From: Bacteroidota bacterium | GTDB taxonomy: Bacteria > Bacteroidota > Ignavibacteria > Kryptoniales > JAKASW01 | Length of the DNA: 35,869 nucleotides | Assembly (NCBI GenBank): GCA_021812985.1 | Contig: JAKAMG010000030.1 | Span: forward strand, 1-35,869 | Direction: 5' to 3' | Shown: piece by piece, positions 26,210 through 34,787 of the stretch | How the letters are laid out: every line of letters begins with the position of its first letter | Numbering within the stretch: position 1 is the stretch's first letter | The notes under the pieces: model-generated | Database searches by the model: none | What the model was told of the DNA's origin: nothing | Seen by the model: the letters and a program-made list of their open reading frames with translations, nothing else | Position numbers and translations under genes: made by a program

Positions 26210-27820
26210 ATGACACAAAAAATATACATCTATGATACAACGCTGAGGGACGGCACTCAGGGAGAGGAAATATCCTTCAGCGTTGAGGACAAGGTCAAGA
26301 TAGCCCATCATCTCGACGATTTTGGCGTCGACTACATTGAGGGAGGATGGCCAGGCTCGAACCCGAAGGACATGGAGTTCTTCGAGAAGATGAAGACGGT
26401 CAGGCTTAAGAATGCCAGGCTGGCAGCGTTCGGGAGCACATGCAAGGCTTCCTCGACACCGGATAAGGACGAAAATGTGAACCAGCTCCTTAAGGCCGGT
26501 ACGCCTGCAGTCACAATATTCGGAAAGTCATGGGACCTCCACGTCACCGAGGCGCTCGGCACAACCGCGGAAAGAAATCTCCAGATAATTGCCGAGACTG
26601 TAAGGTATCTCAAAGCCAACGGCAAGGAGGTAATCTACGATGCCGAGCATTTCTTCGACGGATACAAATCCAATCCGGAATACGCTCTTAGGACAGTAAA
26701 GGCAGCTGAAGACGGCGGCGCAGACTTTATCGTCCTGTGCGACACGAACGGCGGAAGCCTTCCGTATGAGGTCGAGGAAATACTAAACGCGGCCAAATCG
26801 GTGGTGAAGGCCAGATTGGGAATTCATGCGCACAACGACTCCGAACTTGCCGTCGCTAACTCGATCGCCGCGGTAAGAATAGGCGCTGTCCACATACAGG
26901 GCACAATAAACGGCTTCGGCGAGCGTTGCGGCAACGCTAATCTCTGCTCGATCCTTCCGAATCTTCAGTTGAAGATGAACCTCCCTGTTCTTCCGGCGGC
27001 AAAGCTGAAAGGACTGACTGAGCTCTCGCGATTCGTCAGCGAGGTGGCAAACCTGCAGCCCCGGAAGAGCCTGCCGTACGTTGGTCAGAGCGCGTTCGCC
27101 CACAAAGGTGGAGTGCACGTCAGCGCAGTAATGAAACTGGCACGGACGTATGAACATATCGAGCCGGAAGTGGTTGGGAATACTCGCCGGGTTCTCATAA
27201 GCGATCTCTCCGGCAAGAGCAACGTTCTCTACAAGGCGGAGCAGCTCGGAATCGAGATCCAGGGAAACAACGGCAAGGCGACGAAGATTGTCAACGAGCT
27301 GAAGTCGCTCGAGAGCCAGGGATATGTATTTGAGGACGCAGACGCGTCGCTCGAGATCCTGATAAGGAAAGACTCAGGCGAGGTCGAGACTCCGTTCGAA
27401 CTTGAAGCGCTGCACATCATAATCGAGAAGAACGACAACTCGGCACTCGCGCGGACTCAGGCCGTTATAAAACTCCGAGTCGGCGACAAAATAGAGCACA
27501 CTGCAGCGGAAGGAAACGGTCCGGTCAATGCGCTCGACAACGCCCTGCGCAAAGCCCTCCTCCAGTTCTACCCGCAATTGGCCGAAACCAAGCTCACCGA
27601 TTATAAAGTGAGAGTCGTCGACGCCGGCGAGGGAACGAGCGCCAAAGTCAGAGTCCTCATTGAAACATCTGACGGCGAAAATGACTGGAGCACTGTAGGA
27701 GTTTCGGAGAACATAATTGAAGCGAGCTGGAAGGCGCTGGTGGATTCAGTTGTATACAAGATGATGAAGGATAACGATAAAAAAAGCAACAAGGAAAGAA
27801 AGTTAGAGGTGGCGAAATGA
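26210..27820 (+). CDS. cimA: (R)-citramalate synthase
   Basis: 536 aa DRE-TIM metallolyase-family enzyme. It condenses pyruvate and acetyl-CoA to citramalate, opening the threonine-independent route to 2-oxobutyrate and isoleucine. [23 protein letters not shown] with [13 protein letters not shown] distinguishes CimA from isopropylmalate synthase (compare leuA downstream: [15 protein letters not shown]). [13 protein letters not shown] and [15 protein letters not shown] give metal and acetyl-CoA residues. A C-terminal LeuA-type regulatory domain (about residues 390-520) suggests isoleucine feedback. AAGGAGGGAG lies before the ATG. Its TGA overlaps the next ATG. Confidence 0.94.
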   Translation: MTQKIYIYDTTLRDGTQGEEISFSVEDKVKIAHHLDDFGVDYIEGGWPGSNPKDMEFFEKMKTVRLKNARLAAFGSTCKASSTPDKDENVNQLLKAGTPAVTIFGKSWDLHVTEALGTTAERNLQIIAETVRYLKANGKEVIYDAEHFFDGYKSNPEYALRTVKAAEDGGADFIVLCDTNGGSLPYEVEEILNAAKSVVKARLGIHAHNDSELAVANSIAAVRIGAVHIQGTINGFGERCGNANLCSILPNLQLKMNLPVLPAAKLKGLTELSRFVSEVANLQPRKSLPYVGQSAFAHKGGVHVSAVMKLARTYEHIEPEVVGNTRRVLISDLSGKSNVLYKAEQLGIEIQGNNGKATKIVNELKSLESQGYVFEDADASLEILIRKDSGEVETPFELEALHIIIEKNDNSALARTQAVIKLRVGDKIEHTAAEGNGPVNALDNALRKALLQFYPQLAETKLTDYKVRVVDAGEGTSAKVRVLIETSDGENDWSTVGVSENIIEASWKALVDSVVYKMMKDNDKKSNKERKLEVAK

Positions 27821-28047
27821 AAGCCGAGACACGAATTGAATTGCTGGAAAGAGCGCTGACCAGCGAAATGGAAACCATAAAGAAGTACAACGACCACGCA
27901 GAGGTCTCAGAAGATTTCGAGACGAAGAGGTTGTTCCGCTCGCTGGCGAGCCAGAAATACGAGCACTACCTCCAAATCGAAAGGCATCTGCGTCAGTTGA
28001 AGGCAAACAACGATATAACCGATGCCATCAACAGCATGTTTCAGTGA
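27817..28047 (+). CDS. small ferritin-like (rubrerythrin-type) helical protein
   Basis: 76 aa, predicted to be two long helices. The pattern [22 protein letters not shown] … [25 protein letters not shown] resembles one half of a ferritin-like four-helix bundle, where E-x6-Y and E-x2-H supply iron ligands. Here the second site reads QKYEHY, so Glu and His are shifted relative to the usual ExxH and the full ligand set is doubtful. It starts in the ATGA overlap with cimA, implying tight co-translation. A role in delivering or sensing iron for the Fe-S hydratase LeuC is speculative. Confidence 0.6.
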   Translation: MKAETRIELLERALTSEMETIKKYNDHAEVSEDFETKRLFRSLASQKYEHYLQIERHLRQLKANNDITDAINSMFQ

Positions 28048-28088
28048 CGGAAACAGCCTGCTGATGGGCAGAGAGAAAGCACTTCCCT

Positions 28089-28137
28089 GCATCTGAAGAC
28101 TCAAACGGGTCGTAACTCCGGGAGGAGTAGCAGATGC
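28089..28137 (+). repeat. inverted repeat in the leuA leader
   Basis: GCATCTG (28089-28095) pairs perfectly with CAGATGC (28131-28137); inside lies CTCC-GGGA-GGAG. A further imperfect stem (CCGCCGCTT with AAGCCGGCGG, about 28139-28175) follows. The 157-base spacer has no gene. Inverted repeats of this size can arise by chance, so function is unproven. Confidence 0.3.
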
Positions 28138-28204
28138 GCCGCCGCTTGCCGGTCGGCGAGACTCGAAGCCGGCGGGAAGACAAACAGCTGAGGAGAATGA
28201 GGAA

Positions 28205-29764
28205 ATGAAGGACAAGATATACATTTTTGACACGACATTGCGAGACGGCGAGCAGTCACCCGGCTGCAGCATGAATACTCAGGAAAAGCTGAAGATGGCG
28301 AGGCAGCTTGAGGATTTGCGCGTCGATGTGATAGAGGCTGGATTTCCAATCGCATCAGAAGGAGACTTCGAGGCGGTCAGGGAAATCTCCAAAATTGTCA
28401 AAGGCTGCACCATAGCCGGTCTGTCGAGAGCAACTGCCGTCGACATAGACCGGGCCTTCGAAGCGCTCCAGTATGCCGAAAAGCCACGCATTCACACTTT
28501 CATAGCGACCAGCGACATCCACCTAAAACACAAGCTCAAGAAGACACGCGAACAGGTCCTTGAACAGGCGGTCAACGCCGTCGCACACGCCAAAAAGCTC
28601 ACTGCCGACGTCGAGTTCAGCTGCGAAGACGCCAGCAGGAGCGACATCGATTACCTTTGCCAGATTATAGAGGCAGTGATAGACGCTGGCGCCACGGTTG
28701 TCAACCTCCCCGACACTGTTGGGTACGCTATCCCACAGGAATACGGTAGCATGATTAGGACGATTCGCGAGAGGGTGAAGAACATCGACAAGACAATTCT
28801 CAGCGTGCACTGCCATAACGACCTCGGGCTCGCAGTTTCAAACTCGATATCCGCCATCGCGAACGGGGCCAGACAGGTTGAATGCACGGTCAACGGAATT
28901 GGAGAACGGGCCGGCAATGCATCGCTCGAGGAATTCGTCATGGCGCTTCGTACGAGACCAGACGCCCTCCCCTTCAATATCGACGTGAATGCCGAAGAGA
29001 TATACAAATCGAGCAGGCTCCTTTCGACGCTGACCGGCATGATGGTCCAACGGAACAAAGCGATTGTAGGAGCGAATGCCTTCTCACACGAGGCAGGGAT
29101 TCATCAGGACGGAATAATAAAGAGCCGGATGACCTACGAGATCATGACTCCAGAGTCAGTGGGCATAAAGCATTCGACGCTCGTCCTCGGTAAACACTCC
29201 GGGAGGCACGCGCTGAAAAAGCGATTTGAGGAGCTCGGCTATTCGCTTTCGGCAGAAGAGCTCGAGAATGTTTACTCCGAGTTCACGCGCCTCGCCGACA
29301 AGAAGAAGGAAATCCTCGACGAAGACCTGATGGCAATACTCAACACTAAGTTCGAAAGCGATGAATCCCGCTTCACGCTAAAAAGCATGCAGGTGATGAC
29401 AGGGACGGGCATCAAGTCCACTGCGCTGATCGAGCTCACGGATGGCAAAGACACATATGCCGACTCCGCCACAGGAGACGGTCCGGTCGATGCCGCGTAT
29501 AACGCAATCGAGCGGATCACGAAGATGGACGGCCAGCTTGCCGACTACACTATCAAGTCTGTAACCTGGGGCGGAGACGCGGTAGGAGAGGTGTTCGTGA
29601 AGGTAATCTTCCACGATGTTATATTTACGGGTCACGCCGCAAGCACGGACATAGTGACTGGAAGCGTCGAAGCCTATTTGCAGGCGGTCAACCGCGCGCT
29701 CACCGCAAAGTCCGCAAAATCGGCCGAAGAAGTTATGATAAAGAACCAGGCCAATGCCGTCTGA
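28205..29764 (+). CDS. leuA: 2-isopropylmalate synthase
   Basis: 519 aa. It condenses 2-oxoisovalerate and acetyl-CoA, the first committed step to leucine. The N-terminal [40 protein letters not shown] and [18 protein letters not shown] are standard LeuA motifs, and [20 protein letters not shown] marks the linker. The C-terminal dimer domain (from about residue 385) normally binds leucine for feedback. AGGAGAATGAGGAA precedes the ATG. It is a paralogue of the upstream cimA gene, from which it differs in the acceptor-binding residues. Confidence 0.96.
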   Translation: MKDKIYIFDTTLRDGEQSPGCSMNTQEKLKMARQLEDLRVDVIEAGFPIASEGDFEAVREISKIVKGCTIAGLSRATAVDIDRAFEALQYAEKPRIHTFIATSDIHLKHKLKKTREQVLEQAVNAVAHAKKLTADVEFSCEDASRSDIDYLCQIIEAVIDAGATVVNLPDTVGYAIPQEYGSMIRTIRERVKNIDKTILSVHCHNDLGLAVSNSISAIANGARQVECTVNGIGERAGNASLEEFVMALRTRPDALPFNIDVNAEEIYKSSRLLSTLTGMMVQRNKAIVGANAFSHEAGIHQDGIIKSRMTYEIMTPESVGIKHSTLVLGKHSGRHALKKRFEELGYSLSAEELENVYSEFTRLADKKKEILDEDLMAILNTKFESDESRFTLKSMQVMTGTGIKSTALIELTDGKDTYADSATGDGPVDAAYNAIERITKMDGQLADYTIKSVTWGGDAVGEVFVKVIFHDVIFTGHAASTDIVTGSVEAYLQAVNRALTAKSAKSAEEVMIKNQANAV

Positions 29765-29869
29765 GACTTACAGGGCTGAGGCAAAGAGGTAGCAAGGCAC
29801 GAAGAACGAATTCGGAATCATGGATGGAGACGGAGATATAGTAGTCAGCAGCGGGCCGGTCCGAGAGAG

Positions 29870-29917
29870 CGGAACGCAATTCCGAGCATCCTACGCGTCT
29901 GCCGATCCGGCGTTCCG
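29870..29917 (+). repeat. inverted repeat between leuA and leuC
   Basis: CGGAACGC (29870-29877) pairs perfectly with GCGTTCCG (29910-29917) across a 32-base loop. It lies in a 246-base spacer without a supported gene; a 66-codon frame there overlaps the leuC start and looks spurious. No U-tract follows. Confidence 0.3.
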
Positions 29918-30010
29918 TTTATCTGCCGCAAGCCTCTCCTCTGACCTTGCCAAGATGGACCTTTCCATACAAATTCTTAACCACATCAGAGAAGAAAAGA
30001 GAGACTTAAG

Positions 30011-31309
30011 ATGGGAATGACAATCACAGAAAAGATCCTTGCCGGTCACTCCGGTAGAGATAAAGTTGTACCAGGAGAGAATGTCTGGGTAAACGTGGAC
30101 ATCCTGATGACCCACGATGTAACGGGACCCGGCACGATCTCGATATTCCGGAAAGAATTCGGCGAAGACGCCAGGATATGGGACCGCGACAAGGTAGTTG
30201 TGATTCCCGACCATTACATATACACCGCGGACCAGCATGCGCAGAGAAACGTCGTGTTCCTCCGCGACTTCGTGAAGCAGCAGCAGATCGACAATTTTTA
30301 TGACGTCGGCACCCCGGATTACAAGGGAGTCTGTCACGTCGCTCTCCCCGAAGAAGGTTACACGAGACCGGGTGAGGTTCTCTTCGGCACCGATTCGCAC
30401 ACATGCACCGCCGGCGCGTTTGGAGAATTCGCGACCGGCATAGGCAACACGGACGCCGCGTTCATACTCGGCACCGGCAAGCTCTGGGTCAAGGTGCCGC
30501 AGACAATGCGCTTCGTGTTTGACGGTGAGATGCCCGACTATCTTATGGCCAAGGACCTGATACTCCGCATAATCGGAGACATAGGCGTCGACGGAGCATC
30601 GTATGCCGCGATGGAATTCGCGGGAGACGCGGTCCACAGCCTTAACATCGAAGAGAGAATGACGCTCTGCAATATGGTCATAGAGGCAGGGGGCAAGAAC
30701 GGAATAATCTCCCCCGACGAAGAGACACTCAAATACGTGAAGGCCAGGACAAACAAGCCGTTCGATCCCGTGCAAAACGACAGCGACGCCAGGTTCGCGT
30801 TCGAAAAGAAATACGACGCGGCGAAGATGGTGCCGCTCGTGGCGAAGCCGCACTCGCCGGAGAACGTTGACACCGCAGAGAATCTCTCGGACGTTAAAGT
30901 AGACAGAGTGTACATCGGCTCATGCACCGGGGGAAAGCTGACCGATTTCAAGGCGGCGGCAAGGATACTCAACGGAAGAAAGGCTGCCGTCGACACTTTC
31001 ATAGTTCCCGCCACTACTGACGTCGCAAAGGGATTGCGAGACACGAAGATCGACGGAAAGTCACTCCATCAGATATTCGAGGAGGCAGGTTGCCGAATCG
31101 GAAACGCGAGCTGCGGTGCATGTCTCGGCGGCCCTGACGACACATTCGGGCGACTGAACGGCGAAGAGGTCTGCCTCTCGACGACCAACCGTAACTTCCC
31201 CGGCAGGATGGGCTCGAAGAAGTCGCAGGTTTATCTCGCCTCCCCGCTTACGGCCGCCGCGACCGCGGTCAACGGCACGATAACAGACCCGAGAAAATAC
31301 ATAGCCTGA
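30011..31309 (+). CDS. leuC: 3-isopropylmalate dehydratase large subunit
   Basis: 432 aa aconitase-superfamily protein that, with LeuD, isomerises 2- to 3-isopropylmalate and, with CimA present, probably also citramalate to methylmalate. The [4Fe-4S] ligands are in YIGSCTGGKL and SCGACLGGPDD; FGTDSHTCTAGAFGEFATGIGNTD is the active-site segment. It is the shorter LeuC2/HacA-like form (about 420-430 aa) found in archaea and many bacteria, not the 465-aa E. coli form, which fits a relaxed substrate range. A GAGAG site lies upstream; ATG at 30017 is an alternative. Confidence 0.95.
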   Translation: MGMTITEKILAGHSGRDKVVPGENVWVNVDILMTHDVTGPGTISIFRKEFGEDARIWDRDKVVVIPDHYIYTADQHAQRNVVFLRDFVKQQQIDNFYDVGTPDYKGVCHVALPEEGYTRPGEVLFGTDSHTCTAGAFGEFATGIGNTDAAFILGTGKLWVKVPQTMRFVFDGEMPDYLMAKDLILRIIGDIGVDGASYAAMEFAGDAVHSLNIEERMTLCNMVIEAGGKNGIISPDEETLKYVKARTNKPFDPVQNDSDARFAFEKKYDAAKMVPLVAKPHSPENVDTAENLSDVKVDRVYIGSCTGGKLTDFKAAARILNGRKAAVDTFIVPATTDVAKGLRDTKIDGKSLHQIFEEAGCRIGNASCGACLGGPDDTFGRLNGEEVCLSTTNRNFPGRMGSKKSQVYLASPLTAAATAVNGTITDPRKYIA

Positions 31310-31344
31310 AGTGAAACCCGGCCAAACAAGGAGATTGAAATTTA

Positions 31345-31929
31345 ATGTCACAAAATAAGATTACAGGAAGAGCGTACGTCGTCGGAGACAACATCGACAC
31401 GGACCAGATCATCCCGGCAAAACATCTGGTTTACAACACGCATTCGCCCGAGGAAAGAAAACTTTACGGGAAATTCGCGATGAGCGGAGTCCCGGAAGAA
31501 AAGTCAGGCCTCCCAAAGGGGGGAATAAAGTTCATCAGGGAAGGTGAATACCAGTCGGAGTTTGACATAATCGTCGGCGGAAAGAACTTCGGATGCGGTT
31601 CTTCCAGGGAACACGCCCCGCTCGCGCTCCAGGTAGCAGGCGTGAAGGCGGTCGTGGCACAGACCTACGCTCGGATATTTTACCGGAATTCGGTCGACGG
31701 CGGCTTTGTCATGCCGCTCGAATCGGTCGACAACATATATGAGTCATTCTCGACCGGGGACCAGGTGGAGATAGACCTTGCCTCGAACCAGATAAAGAAC
31801 GTTTCGACGGGAAAGTCATTTGAGCTTCGTCCTCTTGGCGACGCCGCCGACATCATCAACGCCGGAGGGCTTTTCGCCTACGCCCGCAAGATTGGCATGA
31901 TCAGTCAGAAGGCGGGGGCAAATGTTTAA
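31345..31929 (+). CDS. leuD: 3-isopropylmalate dehydratase small subunit
   Basis: 194 aa partner of LeuC. The swivelling domain shows [21 protein letters not shown] and [18 protein letters not shown], the substrate-binding signature. The segment [17 protein letters not shown] is also typical. Length exceeds the shortest LeuD2 forms (about 165 aa) because of a segment around residues 45-65. AGGAGA precedes the ATG, 35 bases after leuC. The last eight bases overlap leuB. Confidence 0.95.
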   Translation: MSQNKITGRAYVVGDNIDTDQIIPAKHLVYNTHSPEERKLYGKFAMSGVPEEKSGLPKGGIKFIREGEYQSEFDIIVGGKNFGCGSSREHAPLALQVAGVKAVVAQTYARIFYRNSVDGGFVMPLESVDNIYESFSTGDQVEIDLASNQIKNVSTGKSFELRPLGDAADIINAGGLFAYARKIGMISQKAGANV

Positions 31930-32989
31930 GATAGCCGTAATCCCCGGTGACGGAATCGGGACCGAGGTCACTTCGCAGGCCATCAGGATACTGAAGAAGG
32001 CCTCGCAAATACTTAATGAGCCTCTGGAGTTTACCGAGCTCAAGGCAGGCGGAATAGCCATCGATACATTCGGCAAGCCGCTCCCGGAAGAGACGCTGAA
32101 GGCTGCCCTCGCGAGCGACGCGGTACTCCTCGGCGCAGTCGGCGGACCTAAGTGGGATTCCCTTCCCTACGAGTTAAAACCTGAACAGGCTTTGCTCGGC
32201 CTCAGAAAGGGACTCGAGCTGTACGCCAACATCAGACCTGCGATAATGTTTGATGCGCTCGTTTCCGCCTCGTCACTGAAGAGCGAGGTGGTCAAGGGGA
32301 TAGATATCGTCGTCGTGCGGGAGCTGACTGGCGGAATTTACTTTGGAAGGCCCGCGGGCATATTTGAAGAGAACGGTACACGGCGCGGCGTCAATACGAT
32401 GACGTACACGGTTCCCGAAATCGAGAGGATCGCACACACCGCTTTCAGACTTGCGAAGACAAGGAAGAACAAAGTGACCTCCGTCGACAAGGCAAACATT
32501 CTCCACACATCGATGCTTTGGCGCGAAGTTGTCAACGAGATACACAAGAAGGATTATCCCGATGTGCAGCTCGATCATATGTACGTTGATAACGCTTCGA
32601 TGCAGCTCGTGAGAAACCCGAAGCATTTTGATGTGATCCTCACCGAGAACATGTTTGGAGACATACTGAGCGACGAGGCTTCGATGCTCACCGGATCCAT
32701 AGGCATGCTTCCCTCAGCCAGCATCGGCGAGACTCACGCTCTGTACGAGCCTGTCCACGGCAGCGCGCCAGACATCGCCGGGAAGGGACTGGCAAATCCA
32801 ATCGCAAGCATACTCTCTGCCGCAATGCTTCTGGAATATTCATTAAAGCAGAAAGAGCTCGCGAGAAAGATCTTCCGGGCCGTCGAAGGTGTTCTCGGCG
32901 AAGGATGCAGAACCGCCGATATCGCTTCCGCCGGACAGAATGTCCTTTCGACCGAAGAGATGGGACGCAGGATAGAGAACGCGTTGTGA
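31922..32989 (+). CDS. leuB: 3-isopropylmalate dehydrogenase
   Basis: 355 aa NAD-dependent beta-decarboxylating dehydrogenase; it produces 2-oxoisocaproate for leucine and, in the citramalate route, 2-oxobutyrate. Motifs: [75 protein letters not shown] and [19 protein letters not shown]. Start overlaps leuD by eight bases, so translation is probably coupled. It is the last gene of the operon and is followed by a strong terminator. Confidence 0.97.
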   Translation: MFKIAVIPGDGIGTEVTSQAIRILKKASQILNEPLEFTELKAGGIAIDTFGKPLPEETLKAALASDAVLLGAVGGPKWDSLPYELKPEQALLGLRKGLELYANIRPAIMFDALVSASSLKSEVVKGIDIVVVRELTGGIYFGRPAGIFEENGTRRGVNTMTYTVPEIERIAHTAFRLAKTRKNKVTSVDKANILHTSMLWREVVNEIHKKDYPDVQLDHMYVDNASMQLVRNPKHFDVILTENMFGDILSDEASMLTGSIGMLPSASIGETHALYEPVHGSAPDIAGKGLANPIASILSAAMLLEYSLKQKELARKIFRAVEGVLGEGCRTADIASAGQNVLSTEEMGRRIENAL

Positions 32990-33023
32990 AGTGACAATTC
33001 CCGCCAAGGTGCGGGGATACTAA

Positions 33024-33051
33024 GGGGGGTCGCTTGCGACCCCTTTTCTTT
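33024..33051 (+). terminator. intrinsic terminator of the BCAA operon
   Basis: GGGGTCG-CTTG-CGACCCC (33026-33032 with 33037-33043) forms a stable stem, extendable by two G·U and two A-T pairs at the base. It is followed by TTTTCTTTTCTT. It starts 36 bases past the leuB stop. Confidence 0.92.
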
Positions 33052-33104
33052 TCTTGCCTTTTTTCCCCTGCTTTACGCCAAACTGCCCCTCGTCCCCTTT
33101 GAAG

Positions 33105-33133
33105 TTGAAAAGCACCCCACCAGCCTCTATATT
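33105..33133 (+). promoter_or_regulatory. near-consensus promoter upstream of spmA
   Basis: TTGAAA (33105-33110), a 17-base spacer and TATATT (33128-33133) give 10 of 12 consensus matches. Predicted start near 33140 leaves a leader of about 145 bases before spmA. The leader contains GGGGG/CCCCC-type pairing around 33207-33240 and a 44-codon frame described in the findings. Confidence 0.65.
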
Positions 33134-33285
33134 TAACCTATCGTAATAATCGGACTTATGGCGAAGTTTTTAAGTTGTTTAAGAATCGACGATGTTAACT
33201 CATTCAGGGGGCTCTGGAGGATTGACGGTTTCGGCTCCCCCGGACCAGTCCTGACAGGAGACCGGCTCACGCCTGGTGCAAAACC

Positions 33286-34239
33286 ATGCTGAACTACGTC
33301 TGGATTGCCCTCGTTCTGATCGGGGTGCTGACAGCCGCGGGGAGCGACATCTATGATGCTTCCACTGACCGATACAGGAACGGCGAGCCATTTGAGCTCC
33401 AGTTCGACAGCACCTCATCAAACTCCGGACGCGTCTTCTACACACGCGAGTACTACGATGCTTTCTACGGCGTTTCAATTGAGTCACCGGACACTCTCGT
33501 CTTTCCGGCATCAATCGGGGGGAATAGTCTTAAGATCACGACAGGGGACTCCTCCCCCGAACTTTGGAAAACCATAGCCAAGACAGACGACAAGTCCGAC
33601 CAGATTACGGCCAAGGTTCAGAGCCGGAAGGGGGAGAGTATGGCCATACTCCTTCCGACCACGTCGCTCGTAAAGACAAAGGCGGTTCTCGATGCGGTCA
33701 TAAGCTATAGTGAGATGGGGGTGAAGATCGCGCTTGGCCTAATAGGTGTTATGGCTTTCTGGCTCGGCATAATGAAGCTTGCCGATGACAGCGGAATGAT
33801 AAAGATCATCGCGCGTGTCATGAAGCCGGTGATGGTGAGAGTTTTTCCTGATATTCCGCCGGACCATCCGGCCATCGGAGCCATGATAATGAACATGGCG
33901 GCCAACATGCTTGGGCTGAACAATGCCGCGACACCGCTAGGTCTCAAGGCTATGGACGAGCTCGAGAAGCTGAACCCGCACAAGGGGACGGCATCGAACG
34001 CGATGATAACCTTTCTTGTGATTAATACGGCGGGGCTGACGCTGATACCTGCGACTGCCATCGCAGTCCGGGCCGCGCTCGGCTCCAAGGACCCGACAAT
34101 CATTCTCCTCACTTCATTTTTCGGTGCGGGCCTCGCTACAATTGCCGGAATCACAGCCGCAAGGATTCTCCAGCGTCTTAAAGTATATAGGATCAAGGAA
34201 ACCGTGGGAGAAACGAACGACGGGAGAAATCCGGGATGA
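33286..34239 (+). CDS. spmA: SpmA-like nucleoside-recognition-domain membrane protein
   Basis: 317 aa. The C-terminal two thirds match SpmA (spore maturation protein A, a Gate/nucleoside recognition family): GVMAFWLGIMKLADDSGMIKIIARVMKPVMVRVFPDIPPDHPA, given here only in part, then ANMLGLNNAATPLGLKAM and MITFLVINTAGLTLIPATAIAVR. Bacillus SpmA is about 196 aa; this protein has about 115 extra, mostly polar residues (24-138) between helix 1 and helix 2. Function outside sporulators is not established; transport has been proposed. No clear ribosome site precedes the ATG. Its TGA overlaps the spmB ATG. Confidence 0.85.
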   Translation: MLNYVWIALVLIGVLTAAGSDIYDASTDRYRNGEPFELQFDSTSSNSGRVFYTREYYDAFYGVSIESPDTLVFPASIGGNSLKITTGDSSPELWKTIAKTDDKSDQITAKVQSRKGESMAILLPTTSLVKTKAVLDAVISYSEMGVKIALGLIGVMAFWLGIMKLADDSGMIKIIARVMKPVMVRVFPDIPPDHPAIGAMIMNMAANMLGLNNAATPLGLKAMDELEKLNPHKGTASNAMITFLVINTAGLTLIPATAIAVRAALGSKDPTIILLTSFFGAGLATIAGITAARILQRLKVYRIKETVGETNDGRNPG

Positions 34240-34772
34240 TTAGGGAGACACTTGAATCGCTCTCGATAATCGCCATCCCATTGATCGTAGCTCTCTTCGT
34301 GGCTTACGCCGCGAAGAAGAAGGTGCCCGTCTACGAGTCCTTCGTCGCCGGAGCCAAGGGAGGATTTGACGTCGCCGTAAAGATCATTCCATACCTCGTG
34401 GCAATGCTCGTGGCAATCGGAATATTTCGCGCGAGCGGCGCCATGGAGATGCTTGTCACCGCCCTCTCACCTGTCGCGCGACTCATAGGGATGCCGCCCG
34501 AAGCCTTGCCGATGGCCCTCCTCCGCCCGCTCAGCGGAAGCGGCTCTCTCGGACTGATGGCCGATATAATGAAGAAGTACGGACCCGATTCCTTCATCGG
34601 CATACTTGTGTCGACTATGTACGGGAGCAGCGAGACGACTTTTTATGTTCTGGCAGTCTACTTCGGAGCCGTGAACATCTATCGAACCCGGCATGCCGTC
34701 GCGGCGGGGCTTATAGCCGACTTTGTCGGCATGCTTGGCGCTCTTTTCATATGCAGAATACTGTTAGGTTAA
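34236..34772 (+). CDS. spmB: SpmB-like nucleoside-recognition-domain membrane protein
   Basis: 178 aa, the usual SpmB length, with about five membrane helices. Conserved segments are VPVYESFVAGAKGGFDVAVKIIPYL, MALLRPLSGSGSLGLM and MYGSSETTFYVLAVYFGAV. It begins in an ATGA overlap with spmA, and the pair almost certainly forms one membrane complex. In Bacillus both genes are needed for spore core dehydration, but this organism shows no sign of sporulating, so the role is presumably solute transport or an unrelated one. Confidence 0.88.
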   Translation: MIRETLESLSIIAIPLIVALFVAYAAKKKVPVYESFVAGAKGGFDVAVKIIPYLVAMLVAIGIFRASGAMEMLVTALSPVARLIGMPPEALPMALLRPLSGSGSLGLMADIMKKYGPDSFIGILVSTMYGSSETTFYVLAVYFGAVNIYRTRHAVAAGLIADFVGMLGALFICRILLG

Positions 34773-34787
34773 CAAATGAGGATAAAA

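Noticed and set aside
29820-30020. 66-codon frame between leuA and leuC
   Set aside because: It overlaps the leuC start, has no ribosome site and no recognisable domain; likely chance.
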